A stretch of DNA of 64,000 bases from the NCBI RefSeq assembly GCF_004336805.1, contig NZ_SJXM01000012.1, positions 1 to 64,000 of the forward strand, given 5' to 3'. This stretch comes from Aeromicrobium sp. IC_218 (GTDB lineage Bacteria; Actinomycetota; Actinomycetes; Propionibacteriales; Nocardioidaceae). Positions 40,436 to 48,240 of the stretch are shown piece after piece. Made by a program: the position numbers and the translations under genes. A model generated the notes under the pieces. The model was not told where the DNA came from, ran no database searches, and saw nothing but the letters and a program-made list of their open reading frames with translations. Position 1 is the stretch's first letter. Each line of letters opens with the position of its first letter.

Positions 40436-40984
40436 ATGGACCGCCTGCGCCGTGCGTTCGCCTCCCGCCGCCGTCGGGCGGTGGCGGCGGCCATCGTGCT
40501 CGTGGCGCTGGCAACTTCCGGTTTGGTTGTCGGGCTTGCCCGCGCCGATGGCACCACGTTGCAGATCGCGAGTGGCAACGGGCAGGGCCGGACCACCCCG
40601 GCCGAGCACGGCACGTTCTACTTCGGTGATCTCTGCGTGAAGGGTGAGGGCTCCGTCGAGCTGGTGGCGGTGGAGCCGCGGCGCGCGACGCCGGGCTCCG
40701 AGGTCAGCGGCTTCGCTGCGGTGCGGTTCGCTCGCGTTCAGAGGGGGTTCGAGCACACTGCACTGGCTCACGAGCCGACGCTCGGCCGGACCCGGAGCGT
40801 GACGGAGCGGTGCGTCCCGGGAGTGCCCGCGACTGCTACGTCCCTCGTCGTCGAGGTGACGCGGCACGGGCCGTCGGCGTCCGTGGACGGCCTCCGGATC
40901 TGGTACCGCGACGGGACGAGGCTGCGTTCCCTGGACGCCGACGGTTCCATCACCATCTGCCGTGACGAGAAGGCCTGCCCGTGA
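40436..40984 (+). CDS. Secreted or anchored protein of unknown function (paralogue 1)
   Basis: Protein of 182 residues. Arg-rich start and signal-anchor helix (AVAAAIVLVALATSGLVVGLA, part; about 15-35), then a beta-rich outer domain with four Cys: FYFGDLCVKGEGSVELVAVE, TERCVPGVPATATSLVVEVT, GLRIWYRDGTRLRSL and ITICRDEKACP. The next gene encodes the same plan. No family recognised. Local composition is a little less GC-rich than its neighbours (for example around 40505-40560), which may mark lower expression or transfer. Overlaps paralogue 2 by 4 bp. Confidence 0.75.
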   Translation: MDRLRRAFASRRRRAVAAAIVLVALATSGLVVGLARADGTTLQIASGNGQGRTTPAEHGTFYFGDLCVKGEGSVELVAVEPRRATPGSEVSGFAAVRFARVQRGFEHTALAHEPTLGRTRSVTERCVPGVPATATSLVVEVTRHGPSASVDGLRIWYRDGTRLRSLDADGSITICRDEKACP

Positions 40985-41520
40985 GGCGCCGCGTTCTCGT
41001 CGCCACAGCAGGAGTCCTGGCCGTGGCCCTCGGCGTGGGCCTGTTGCTCGTGGACCGGGCGTGTGCTCCGGAAGTACGTGCGGCAGCCGGCGTCCAGCTC
41101 ACCAGTGGGTACGACCCCGCGAAGCCGCAGCCGTACGACACGATCTACGTCGACGACCTGTGCGTCGAGGGGGCGGACCGGGCCACGGTGATCGGGGTGG
41201 AGCCGGTCCGCGCGAAGCACATGTCCGTCACCGCCTTCGGACTGCATCTGTTCAAGTCCGACGAGCCAGGGATCGGCGCACAGCCGGGACCGCTCGTGGA
41301 CACCGCGGTCGAGTGGTCCCACGAGGTGGATGCCACGTGCTCGGGCCCAGGTTCCCAGCACGGGCCGACCTCCCTCAACGTCGAGGTCCACCGGGACGCG
41401 CCCGGTGACGGGATCATCGAGGGCCTGCGGATCCTCTACCGCGTGGGCGACGCCGTCCATACCGTGGAGAGCGACGCCGTCCTTGAGTTCTGCCAGACCG
41501 ACGCCTGCTTCGACCGGTGA
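40981..41520 (+). CDS. Secreted or anchored protein of unknown function (paralogue 2)
   Basis: Protein of 179 residues, GTG start in a GTGA overlap. Signal-anchor helix about 5-24, then the same plan as paralogue 1: IYVDDLCVEGADRATVIGVE, VDATCSGPGSQHGPTSLNVE, GLRILYRVGDAVHTV and VLEFCQTDACF. Matching Cys positions suggest two conserved disulfides. The pair probably arose by tandem duplication and then diverged strongly; role unknown. Confidence 0.75.
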   Translation: MRRRVLVATAGVLAVALGVGLLLVDRACAPEVRAAAGVQLTSGYDPAKPQPYDTIYVDDLCVEGADRATVIGVEPVRAKHMSVTAFGLHLFKSDEPGIGAQPGPLVDTAVEWSHEVDATCSGPGSQHGPTSLNVEVHRDAPGDGIIEGLRILYRVGDAVHTVESDAVLEFCQTDACFDR

Positions 41521-41550
41521 CTGACCTCGTCCTCGCCTAGCCTGCGGGCC

Positions 41551-42477
41551 ATGACCGTGGACTCCCAGCTCGCCGGCCTGCTCACCCTCATCGAGGCCGG
41601 CACGCCCATGCACCAGCAGACCCCCGCCGAGGCCCGCGCGGGCTTCCGCACCCTCACCGTCGACATGCGCCAGCCCGAGAGCGTCGTGCCCGTGCGCGCG
41701 GTCGAGGAGACGACGGTCGCCGGTGCCGAGGGCGACCTGGCGGCGCGGGTCTACCGGCCCGAGGCGGACGGTCCGGTGCCGACCGTCGTCATGTTCCACG
41801 GCGGCGGCTTCGTCATCGGCGACCTCGAGACCCACGACAACATGGCGCGGACGATCTGCGCCGGCACCGGCTCCGTCGTCGTCTCGGTCGACTACCGGCT
41901 CGCCCCCGAGCACCCGTTCCCGGCTGCCCCGATGGACGCGGTCGCGGCCACGCTGGACGTCATGGAGCGCCGCGCCCAGCTCGGTGGCTCGGACCTCGTG
42001 GCGGTCGCCGGCGACAGCGCCGGCGCCAACCTGTCGGCCGTCGTCGCGCAGCAGGTGCCCGAGGTCGCGGCCCAGCTGCTGCTCTACCCGGTCACCGACA
42101 TGGGCGGCCAGTACCCCTCGCACGAGGAGAACGGCACCGGCTACTTCCTCGACATGCCGACGATGCTGTGGTTCGGCGCCCAGTACGTCCCCGAGGGCAC
42201 CGAGCCCACCGACCCGCGGCTCTCCCCGCTGCACGGCGACCTCACCCAGGTCGCCCCGGCCGTGGTCGCGACCGCGGGCTTCGACCCGCTGCGCGACGAG
42301 GGCGACGCCTACGCGAAGGCGCTCGAGGCCGCCGGCGTCCGCGTCGTGCACCGCACCTACCCGGCGATGATCCACGGCTTCATGGACATGGGTGCGTTCT
42401 CCACCGGGGCGAGGACGGCCGTCGACGACGCGGTCGCCGCGTTCGGCGAGCTGCTGGACTCGCTGCCGCGTCCCTGA
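41551..42477 (+). CDS. Alpha/beta hydrolase of the hormone-sensitive-lipase type (esterase)
   Basis: Protein of 308 residues. Oxyanion-hole motif HGGGF in VVMFHGGGFVIGDLETHDN (about 87), nucleophile Ser in VAGDSAGANLS (about 154), Asp in FDPLRDEGDAYAKAL (about 250) and His in MIHGFMDMG (about 280). These define the HSL/AB-hydrolase-3 family; likely substrate is a short-chain ester. No signal peptide. TAGCCT (41538-41543) is 7 nt before the ATG, predicting a leaderless mRNA. Confidence 0.93.
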   Translation: MTVDSQLAGLLTLIEAGTPMHQQTPAEARAGFRTLTVDMRQPESVVPVRAVEETTVAGAEGDLAARVYRPEADGPVPTVVMFHGGGFVIGDLETHDNMARTICAGTGSVVVSVDYRLAPEHPFPAAPMDAVAATLDVMERRAQLGGSDLVAVAGDSAGANLSAVVAQQVPEVAAQLLLYPVTDMGGQYPSHEENGTGYFLDMPTMLWFGAQYVPEGTEPTDPRLSPLHGDLTQVAPAVVATAGFDPLRDEGDAYAKALEAAGVRVVHRTYPAMIHGFMDMGAFSTGARTAVDDAVAAFGELLDSLPRP

Positions 42478-42531
42478 CCCGACACGCTCCCGCTGCCGCA
42501 CTCACCGGCGCCGGCGGGGGAGGATGTCGCG

Positions 42532-43467
42532 GTGCCGATCTTCCCCCGCTCGGCACGTGCCGCAGTCGTCGCCGTCCTGACGCTGCTCGGTGCGTGCTCC
42601 GCCGTGCCCGCCGCCGAGCCGACCGCCACCCCGACGGTCGCGCCGCCGACGACGTCCTCCCCGGCCCCGCCCACGTCGGCGGCCACGCCGTCACCGTCGC
42701 CGACGCCGCATGCGTCCGGCACGGCCCTGGCCACGCTGCGCACCCTGCCGGTCAAGGGTCGCGGCGCCCGTACCGGCTACGACCGTGACCGGTTCGGCGC
42801 CGCCTGGCTCGACGCCGACCGCAACGGCTGCGACACCCGCAACGACGTGCTGGCCGCCCACCTGTCCGACGTGCAGGTGAAGCCCGGCACCCGCGGCTGC
42901 GTCGTCCTGTCCGGGGTGCTGGCCGACCCGTACACCGGACGCTCGATCGCCTTCGCCCGCGGCGCCGGCAACGGGGTGGACGTCGACCACGTCGTCGCGC
43001 TGTCCAACGCCTGGGTGACCGGCGCGTCGTCCTGGGAGCTTCGCAAGCGCGCCGCCCTCGCCAACGACCCGCTCAACCTGCTCCCGGTCGACGCCTCGGC
43101 CAACCGGCAGAAGGGCGACGGCGACGCCGCGACCTGGCTGCCCCCGCACAAGCCGTCGCGCTGCGCGTACGTCGCGCGCCAGGTCGCGGTGAAGGCGAAG
43201 TACGGCCTGTGGGTCACGCGACCCGAGCAGAAGGCGGTCGAGCGGGTGCTGGCCGGGTGCCCCGGCGAGCCGCTGCCCGACGACCGGACGGCGGCCCCGG
43301 TCCTCGTGCCGCTCGACCTGCGCGAGCCCACCGCCGCCCCCGACGGCGCCGTGCACTTCGGCTCCTGCGCGGACGCCCGAGCCGCCGGGGCAGCGCCGGT
43401 CCGGCGCGGCGACCCGGGTTACGGACCACACCTGGACCGCGACGGCGACGGCAGCGCCTGCGAGTAG
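42532..43467 (+). CDS. Lipoprotein with HNH-like (DUF1524) nuclease domain and excalibur repeat
   Basis: Protein of 311 residues. Lipobox LLGAC (Cys about 22), a Pro/Thr/Ser-rich linker (about 27-65), a DUF1524/HNH-type domain about 70-215 (DRDRFGAAWLDADRNGCDTR; VDVDHVVALSNAWVTGASSW with the DH pair; NDPLNLLPVDASANRQKGDG), and a C-terminal excalibur calcium motif DRDGDGSACE. Probably a surface nuclease. GTG start with GGGGGAGG upstream. It could feed nucleotides to the 5'-nucleotidase, but the two loci are 6 kb apart. Confidence 0.9.
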   Translation: MPIFPRSARAAVVAVLTLLGACSAVPAAEPTATPTVAPPTTSSPAPPTSAATPSPSPTPHASGTALATLRTLPVKGRGARTGYDRDRFGAAWLDADRNGCDTRNDVLAAHLSDVQVKPGTRGCVVLSGVLADPYTGRSIAFARGAGNGVDVDHVVALSNAWVTGASSWELRKRAALANDPLNLLPVDASANRQKGDGDAATWLPPHKPSRCAYVARQVAVKAKYGLWVTRPEQKAVERVLAGCPGEPLPDDRTAAPVLVPLDLREPTAAPDGAVHFGSCADARAAGAAPVRRGDPGYGPHLDRDGDGSACE

Positions 43468-43512
43468 CCGACAGGGACGTGCAAGGCCGCTGTAAGGCCG
43501 CTCGGTGACGGT

Positions 43513-43531
43513 GGGGACGTCGAACGTCCCC
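43513..43531. promoter_or_regulatory. 19-bp palindrome before the secreted multidomain gene
   Basis: GGGGACGT-CGA-ACGTCCCC, ending 16 bp before the start codon; a direct repeat AAGGCCGCT lies just upstream (43483-43501). Could be an operator or the terminator of the preceding gene. Confidence 0.4.
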
Positions 43532-43547
43532 GAGCAGGAGCAGTCCC

Positions 43548-45173
43548 ATGCACGTGCTGAGCAGCACCGCCCGCCGTCTGGTCGTCCTCGTCGCCGTCGC
43601 GGCGAGCGTCCTGGCGGTCCAGACCGCCGCACCCCCGGCCGCCCACGCCGGCACGGTGTTCTTCTCGCCGGAGGCCTACGGGACCGGCCGGCTCGACCTG
43701 GTCGAGCCGGGCTCGGGCTCGTTCTGCTGGTCGGCCCGGTCGGATCCGTACGCCAAGCACGACTGCGGCCGGTTCTACGTCGAGGCCGTCTTCCAGGCCT
43801 GGGCGTGGATGCGCGCCGACCCCTACGAGCACGTCGGCTTCACCGAGGTCGAGTGGGAGAACTGCGACGCGCTCCGCACCCGTGACGGGCAGGTCGAGTG
43901 CGGCGTCCACTCTCCGGAGCTCGGCAGCGCCGAGAAGCAGCCGCGCGTCCGCTTCCTCGACGTCACGGCGCCGACCCTCAGCCCGCTCACGGTCGTGCCG
44001 CACGACGGGGAGGAGCGCGCGGTGGGCTACGAGTACGCCATCTCCGACACCAGCGCCGCGTCCGCGTTCTGCCGCTACGACGGTGGGGCGGAGACCGCGT
44101 GCTCGGCGAAGCGGGCGCGGGCGGTGTGGCCGTCCGAGGGGTGGCACACGGTGAGCGTCGTGGCGCGTGACCGCAGCGGCAACGAGAGCCAGACCCGCCA
44201 CGCGGACGTCAAGATCGTCGACACCACGATCCGGAGCGGCCCCTCGACCACCCGGTTCCCCGACGCGTTCTTCGAGGTGGGCTCGGGTGCCGGCACGGCC
44301 TACGAGTGCGCCGTGGACGATGCCGACTTCGCCCCGTGCCGCATGGGGGACGAGGACCAGGTGTACGTCCCGTCGGTGTCGCCGGGCACGCACCGGTTGC
44401 TCGTCCGGGCGGTCGACGGCGAGTGGAAGGACCCGGTCCCGGCATCCTGGACGTGGACCCTGCTGGCGCCGACCCCGACGGACCCGGGCACCCCGACGGA
44501 CCCCGGCACCCCGACCGACCCCGGCACCCCGACCGACCCCGGCACGCCGACGACACCCACGCCGCAGAAGGACCGGACGGCTCCCGACACCCGCGTGACC
44601 GCGGGGCCCGCCCACGGCTCGGTGCTGCGCGCCACCAGCACGACCCTGCGCGCCGCCGCGACCGAGAAGGGGGCCACGTTCCGCTGCACGCTGGACGGAC
44701 GCGCCGTGGGCTGCGCGAACGGCGCCCTGGCCCTGCGGGGGCTGCGGTCCGGGACGCACGAGGTCCGCCTCGCCGCGGTCGACCGGGCCGGAAACGCCGA
44801 CCGCACGCCCGCCGTCCGCCGGTTCACCGTGCCGACCGACCTGCGGTCGGCCAAGGGCTGGAAGCGGGTCTCGACGCGGGGAGCCTGGGGCGGGGCGGTG
44901 CTGAGCGCCTCGCGGCGCAAGGCCGCGCTGACGACGTCCGTCGCCCGCGGCACGCGCTCGGCCGTGCTGATCGGCTCGAGCTCCCGCATCGGGGCGAAGG
45001 TCAGCGTCTACGCCGGCCGGACGCGGCTGGCCACGCTGAGCGTGCCGCGTGCGTCGGCCCCGGGGCTCCTGCCCGCGGTGCGCGTCCCGGTCTCCTTCCA
45101 CGGCCGGCTGAAGGTCGTCGTGCGGAGCAAGGGCAAGCCGGTGCGGCTGGACGCGGTCGCGCTCGTCCGGTGA
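43548..45173 (+). CDS. Secreted multidomain protein with PTDPGT linker
   Basis: Protein of 541 residues. Signal peptide about 1-35 (ending AAHAG). N-terminal region about 36-140 with FFSPEAYGTGRLDLVEPGSG and paired Cys; Ig-like/HYR-type beta domains about 140-300 (YAISDTSAASAFCRYDGGAE; VSVVARDRSGNESQTRHADV); a linker of four TPTDPG hexapeptides; a third Ig-like domain (DTRVTAGPAHGSVLRAT; FRCTLDGRAVGCANG; VRLAAVDRAGNADRTPAVRR); and a C-terminal beta domain about 430-541. No enzyme motif. Likely a cell-surface or exported binding protein. GGAG precedes the ATG. Confidence 0.8.
   Translation: MHVLSSTARRLVVLVAVAASVLAVQTAAPPAAHAGTVFFSPEAYGTGRLDLVEPGSGSFCWSARSDPYAKHDCGRFYVEAVFQAWAWMRADPYEHVGFTEVEWENCDALRTRDGQVECGVHSPELGSAEKQPRVRFLDVTAPTLSPLTVVPHDGEERAVGYEYAISDTSAASAFCRYDGGAETACSAKRARAVWPSEGWHTVSVVARDRSGNESQTRHADVKIVDTTIRSGPSTTRFPDAFFEVGSGAGTAYECAVDDADFAPCRMGDEDQVYVPSVSPGTHRLLVRAVDGEWKDPVPASWTWTLLAPTPTDPGTPTDPGTPTDPGTPTDPGTPTTPTPQKDRTAPDTRVTAGPAHGSVLRATSTTLRAAATEKGATFRCTLDGRAVGCANGALALRGLRSGTHEVRLAAVDRAGNADRTPAVRRFTVPTDLRSAKGWKRVSTRGAWGGAVLSASRRKAALTTSVARGTRSAVLIGSSSRIGAKVSVYAGRTRLATLSVPRASAPGLLPAVRVPVSFHGRLKVVVRSKGKPVRLDAVALVR
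44474..44545 (+). repeat. Four 18-bp tandem repeats (TPTDPG linker)
   Basis: In-frame CCGACGGACCCGGGCACC-type units, about 90% alike, encoding a Pro/Thr/Asp/Gly linker between Ig-like domains; prone to copy-number change. Confidence 0.85.
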
Positions 45174-45275
45174 CCCGACCCGCTCCCGCGGCATGCCTTC
45201 CGTGTCGCGGGAGCCGGCGTCCGGGCCCGTGGACGACGACGGGCCGACGGGGGATCGCGCCACTACGCTGACGCC

Positions 45276-46454
45276 GTGACCGCCACCCTCGGAGCCCCGC
45301 CGCGCCGCCTGCCCCGGGAGGCGGACGTCGTCCAGCGCGGTCGCACCACGCTCGTCGTCCTGGTGGCGATCGCCGGGGTCGTGGGCATCGCCGGCGGCAT
45401 CTTCTTCGCGACCACCGCCGGCGACGTCGAGGGCGCGGGCCTCGCGCTGCTGTACGCGCTCATCCCGCTCCCGCTGCTGTGGTGGACGTTCTGGTGGCTC
45501 GACCGCTACGAGCCCGAGCCGCCGCGCTACAAGCTGGCCGCGTTCGTGTGGGGAGGCGTGGTGGCGGTGGTCATCGCCCTGGGCCTGCAGATCCTGGCCG
45601 AGCTGTGGTTCGACCTCACGCTCGAGCAGATGGCCACCTACTTGGCGCCGGTCACCGAGGAGCCGGCCAAGGCGCTGTTCCTGCTGCTCACCGTCCTGCG
45701 CTGGCGGCGCATCATCGACGGCGTCCTCGACGGCATCGTCGTCGCCGGCATCGTCGGCATCGGCTTCGCGTTCATGGAGAACATCGGCTACTACGCCGTC
45801 TCATACCTCGGTGAGGCCGACGCGATCGGGCCCACCGGGGCGAGCGGCGCCGCGGCCACGTTCTTCGTCCGCGGCGTCGTCAGCCCGTTCGCCCACCCGC
45901 TGTTCACCGCGTCCGTCGGAATCGGGCTGGGCCTGGCCGTCGGACGCCGCAGCACGGTGGCCAAGGTCGCGCTCGTCGCGGGCGGGCTGGCCGTCGCGAT
46001 GCTGCTGCACGGCCTCTGGAACGGCAGTGCCTCGAGCGGGCGTCCGGAGCTGTTCGTGCTGACCTACCTGCTGCTCGGCGCGGTGCTCCTCGGCTACGGC
46101 GTCCTGGCCGTCGTCGCGCGCTTCCGCCAGGTGCGGACGCTGGAGCGCTCGCTGCACTACGTGGCGCTGCGCGGCTGGATCCACCCCGACGAGGTGCCGT
46201 ACCTGTCGCGGTTCTCGTACCGCAAGGCCGCGCGGACGTACGCCGCCGCCCACTACGGTCCCGACACCGCCCGTGCCGTGCGCCGCTACCAGGAGCTCGC
46301 CACCGAGATGGCCTTCCTCCACGACGCCGTGATGACCGGCCGGCGCAAGCCGCACGGGGTCGAGCGCACCTTCGCCCTGCTGGACGCGATGCACGCCGTC
46401 CGGCCGTGGGTGCGGCTGCCCCCGCCGCTGCGCGTGCCGCGACACCTCTCCTGA
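45276..46454 (+). CDS. PrsW-family intramembrane metalloprotease
   Basis: Membrane protein of 392 residues with about eight helices. Catalytic motifs of PrsW: EEPAK in APVTEEPAKALFL (about 127), FAFMENIGYY (about 166), VSPFAHPLFTASVG (His, about 206) and LLHGLWNGS (His, about 247). The C-terminal 120 residues are a soluble, basic tail. In Bacillus PrsW cleaves an anti-sigma factor; here the substrate is unknown and no sigma factor gene is near. TACGCT (45264-45269) is 6 nt before the GTG. Confidence 0.92.
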   Translation: MTATLGAPPRRLPREADVVQRGRTTLVVLVAIAGVVGIAGGIFFATTAGDVEGAGLALLYALIPLPLLWWTFWWLDRYEPEPPRYKLAAFVWGGVVAVVIALGLQILAELWFDLTLEQMATYLAPVTEEPAKALFLLLTVLRWRRIIDGVLDGIVVAGIVGIGFAFMENIGYYAVSYLGEADAIGPTGASGAAATFFVRGVVSPFAHPLFTASVGIGLGLAVGRRSTVAKVALVAGGLAVAMLLHGLWNGSASSGRPELFVLTYLLLGAVLLGYGVLAVVARFRQVRTLERSLHYVALRGWIHPDEVPYLSRFSYRKAARTYAAAHYGPDTARAVRRYQELATEMAFLHDAVMTGRRKPHGVERTFALLDAMHAVRPWVRLPPPLRVPRHLS

Positions 46455-46548
46455 CCCCCGGCCCGGCGCTGGGCGGCGCGGCGGCGGAGCGCGTCGTCCA
46501 CTAGGGTTGAGCAGCAAAGTCCACGTCCGGGAGTCGAAAGAGGTGAAC

Positions 46549-48240
46549 GTGCCGAGCGATCACGCCTCGCCCGAGCTCCTGGGTGCGTTGAGCCGCCTGC
46601 ACGGCGACGCCGCCGCGGCCACGTTCCCGTTCGAGGTCGAGGGCAGCGACGAGGTCCGCGAGAAGCGCACCGCGCTGCTCGAGCAGCTGTCCGACTACAT
46701 CCTGCCGCGCCTGGTCCAGCTCGAGGCGCCGCTGCTGGTCGTCGTCGGCGGCTCCACCGGCGCGGGCAAGTCGACCCTGGTCAGCTCGCTGGTGGGGGAG
46801 CGCGTCACCGAGTCCGGCGTCCTGCGCCCGACCACCCGCTCGCCCGTGCTCGTGCACCACCCCGACGAGGCCAAGTGGTTCGCGCCCGACCGCGTCCTGC
46901 CCGAGCTTCCGCGCACGACCGAGGTCGGCAACGCCACGTACGCCCTGCGCCTCGTCGCGTCCGACAAGATGCCGCGCGGCCTGGCCATCCTGGACGCCCC
47001 CGACGTCGACTCGATCGACGCCGGCAACCGTGAGCTCGCCTCCCAGCTGCTCGCCGCCGCCGACCTGTGGCTGTTCGTCACCTCCGCCGCGCGCTACGCC
47101 GACCAGGTGCCGTGGGACTACCTGCGCGCCGCGGCCGAGCGCAGCGCCGCCGTCGCGGTCGTGCTCGACCGCACCCACCCGGACTCGATCAACGAGGTCC
47201 GCGGCCACCTGGCCCGCATGATGACCTCGCGCGGCCTGAGCGACTCCCCGCTGTTCACCATCGACGAGTCCCCGCTGGACGTCGACGGCCTGCTGCCGCG
47301 CGAGAAGGTCACCGGCATGCTCGGCTGGCTGCGCGACCTCGCGGACGACCCCGCGGCCCGCGCCGAGGTGGTCAGCCGCACCCTCGACGGTGCGGTGCGG
47401 CTCAACGTCTTCCGCGGCTTCGACCTGGTCGACGGCCTCGACGCGCAGGTCGCCGTCGGCCGCCGCCTGACCGGCGCCGGCGAGCGCGCGTACGACGAGG
47501 CCGCCTGCAAGGTGGCCGACGCGGTCGCCGACGGCTCCCTGCTCGTCGGACCGCTGGGCGCGCGCTGGGACGACTACGTGGGCTCCGGCGAGGTGCTGGC
47601 CTCGGTCGAGCAGCGTGTCGGACGCATCCGCGACCGCTTCATCGAGGGCGTCACCGGCAAGCGCACCCGCGCCGCCGAGGTCACCGAGGCCGTGGTCTCG
47701 GCCCTCACCGTCGTCCTCACCGGCGCGGTCGAGTCGGCCGCCCGCACGACCGCCGCCGCCTGGGACGCCGAGCCGGCCGGACGCGTCGTCGTCGAGGCCC
47801 ACCGCGGCATCGACCGCGCCTCCCGCGAGGCCGCGCCCGCGGCCGAGCGGGCCGTGCGCGACTGGCAGCAGGTCGTCCTCGACACGGTCAAGACCGAGGG
47901 CGCCGACAAGCGCCTGAGCGCGAAGTTCCTGGCCTTCGGTGCCGACGGCGTCGCGCTGTCGGCGATGATCGTCGCCCTGGCCGGCCCGTCGGGCCGTGAC
48001 CAGGTCGCCCGCCGCGTGCTCGACTCGATCCTGGGTCCGGAGCAGGCCGGACGCGTCGTCGAGCGCGCCCGCGCCGACCTCGACGCCCGGGTGCGCCGCT
48101 ACGTCGACGCCGAGCGCGACCGCCAGCTCCGCGTCCTGCCGTCGGTGACCGAGCTGGAGGCCGTCCGCGCCCGCCTGTCCGAGTCCGCGCGCGGTGCCGA
48201 GCACGCCCGCCACCTCGACTTCCTCGGAGACGACGCATGA
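46549..48240 (+). CDS. Dynamin-like GTPase, first of a coupled pair (DynA/DynB type)
   Basis: Protein of 563 residues. The GTG at 46549 is chosen because AAAGAGG precedes it by 5 nt; a TTG at 46507 abuts the -10 TAGGGT and is unlikely. P-loop GGSTGAGKST (about 67-76), switch region TTRSPVLVHHPDE, G3 DAPDVDSID; then long helical segments with one hydrophobic stretch (LAFGADGVALSAMIVALAG, about 467-485). The pairing and layout recall the Streptomyces DynA/DynB proteins that support cell division septa. Here membrane remodelling or division is likely but inferred. Confidence 0.82.
   Translation: MPSDHASPELLGALSRLHGDAAAATFPFEVEGSDEVREKRTALLEQLSDYILPRLVQLEAPLLVVVGGSTGAGKSTLVSSLVGERVTESGVLRPTTRSPVLVHHPDEAKWFAPDRVLPELPRTTEVGNATYALRLVASDKMPRGLAILDAPDVDSIDAGNRELASQLLAAADLWLFVTSAARYADQVPWDYLRAAAERSAAVAVVLDRTHPDSINEVRGHLARMMTSRGLSDSPLFTIDESPLDVDGLLPREKVTGMLGWLRDLADDPAARAEVVSRTLDGAVRLNVFRGFDLVDGLDAQVAVGRRLTGAGERAYDEAACKVADAVADGSLLVGPLGARWDDYVGSGEVLASVEQRVGRIRDRFIEGVTGKRTRAAEVTEAVVSALTVVLTGAVESAARTTAAAWDAEPAGRVVVEAHRGIDRASREAAPAAERAVRDWQQVVLDTVKTEGADKRLSAKFLAFGADGVALSAMIVALAGPSGRDQVARRVLDSILGPEQAGRVVERARADLDARVRRYVDAERDRQLRVLPSVTELEAVRARLSESARGAEHARHLDFLGDDA

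Noticed and set aside
43513..43531. LexA/SOS box before the secreted multidomain gene
   Set aside because: The palindrome GGGGACGT-CGA-ACGTCCCC does not match GAAC-N4-GTTC.
44474..44545. Possible CRISPR-like array
   Set aside because: The repeats are 18 bp, contiguous and in frame with a Pro/Thr linker; there are no spacers.
46507..46548. TTG start at 46507 for the first dynamin-like GTPase
   Set aside because: It directly follows the TAGGGT -10 box; GTG 46549 has a good ribosome-binding site.
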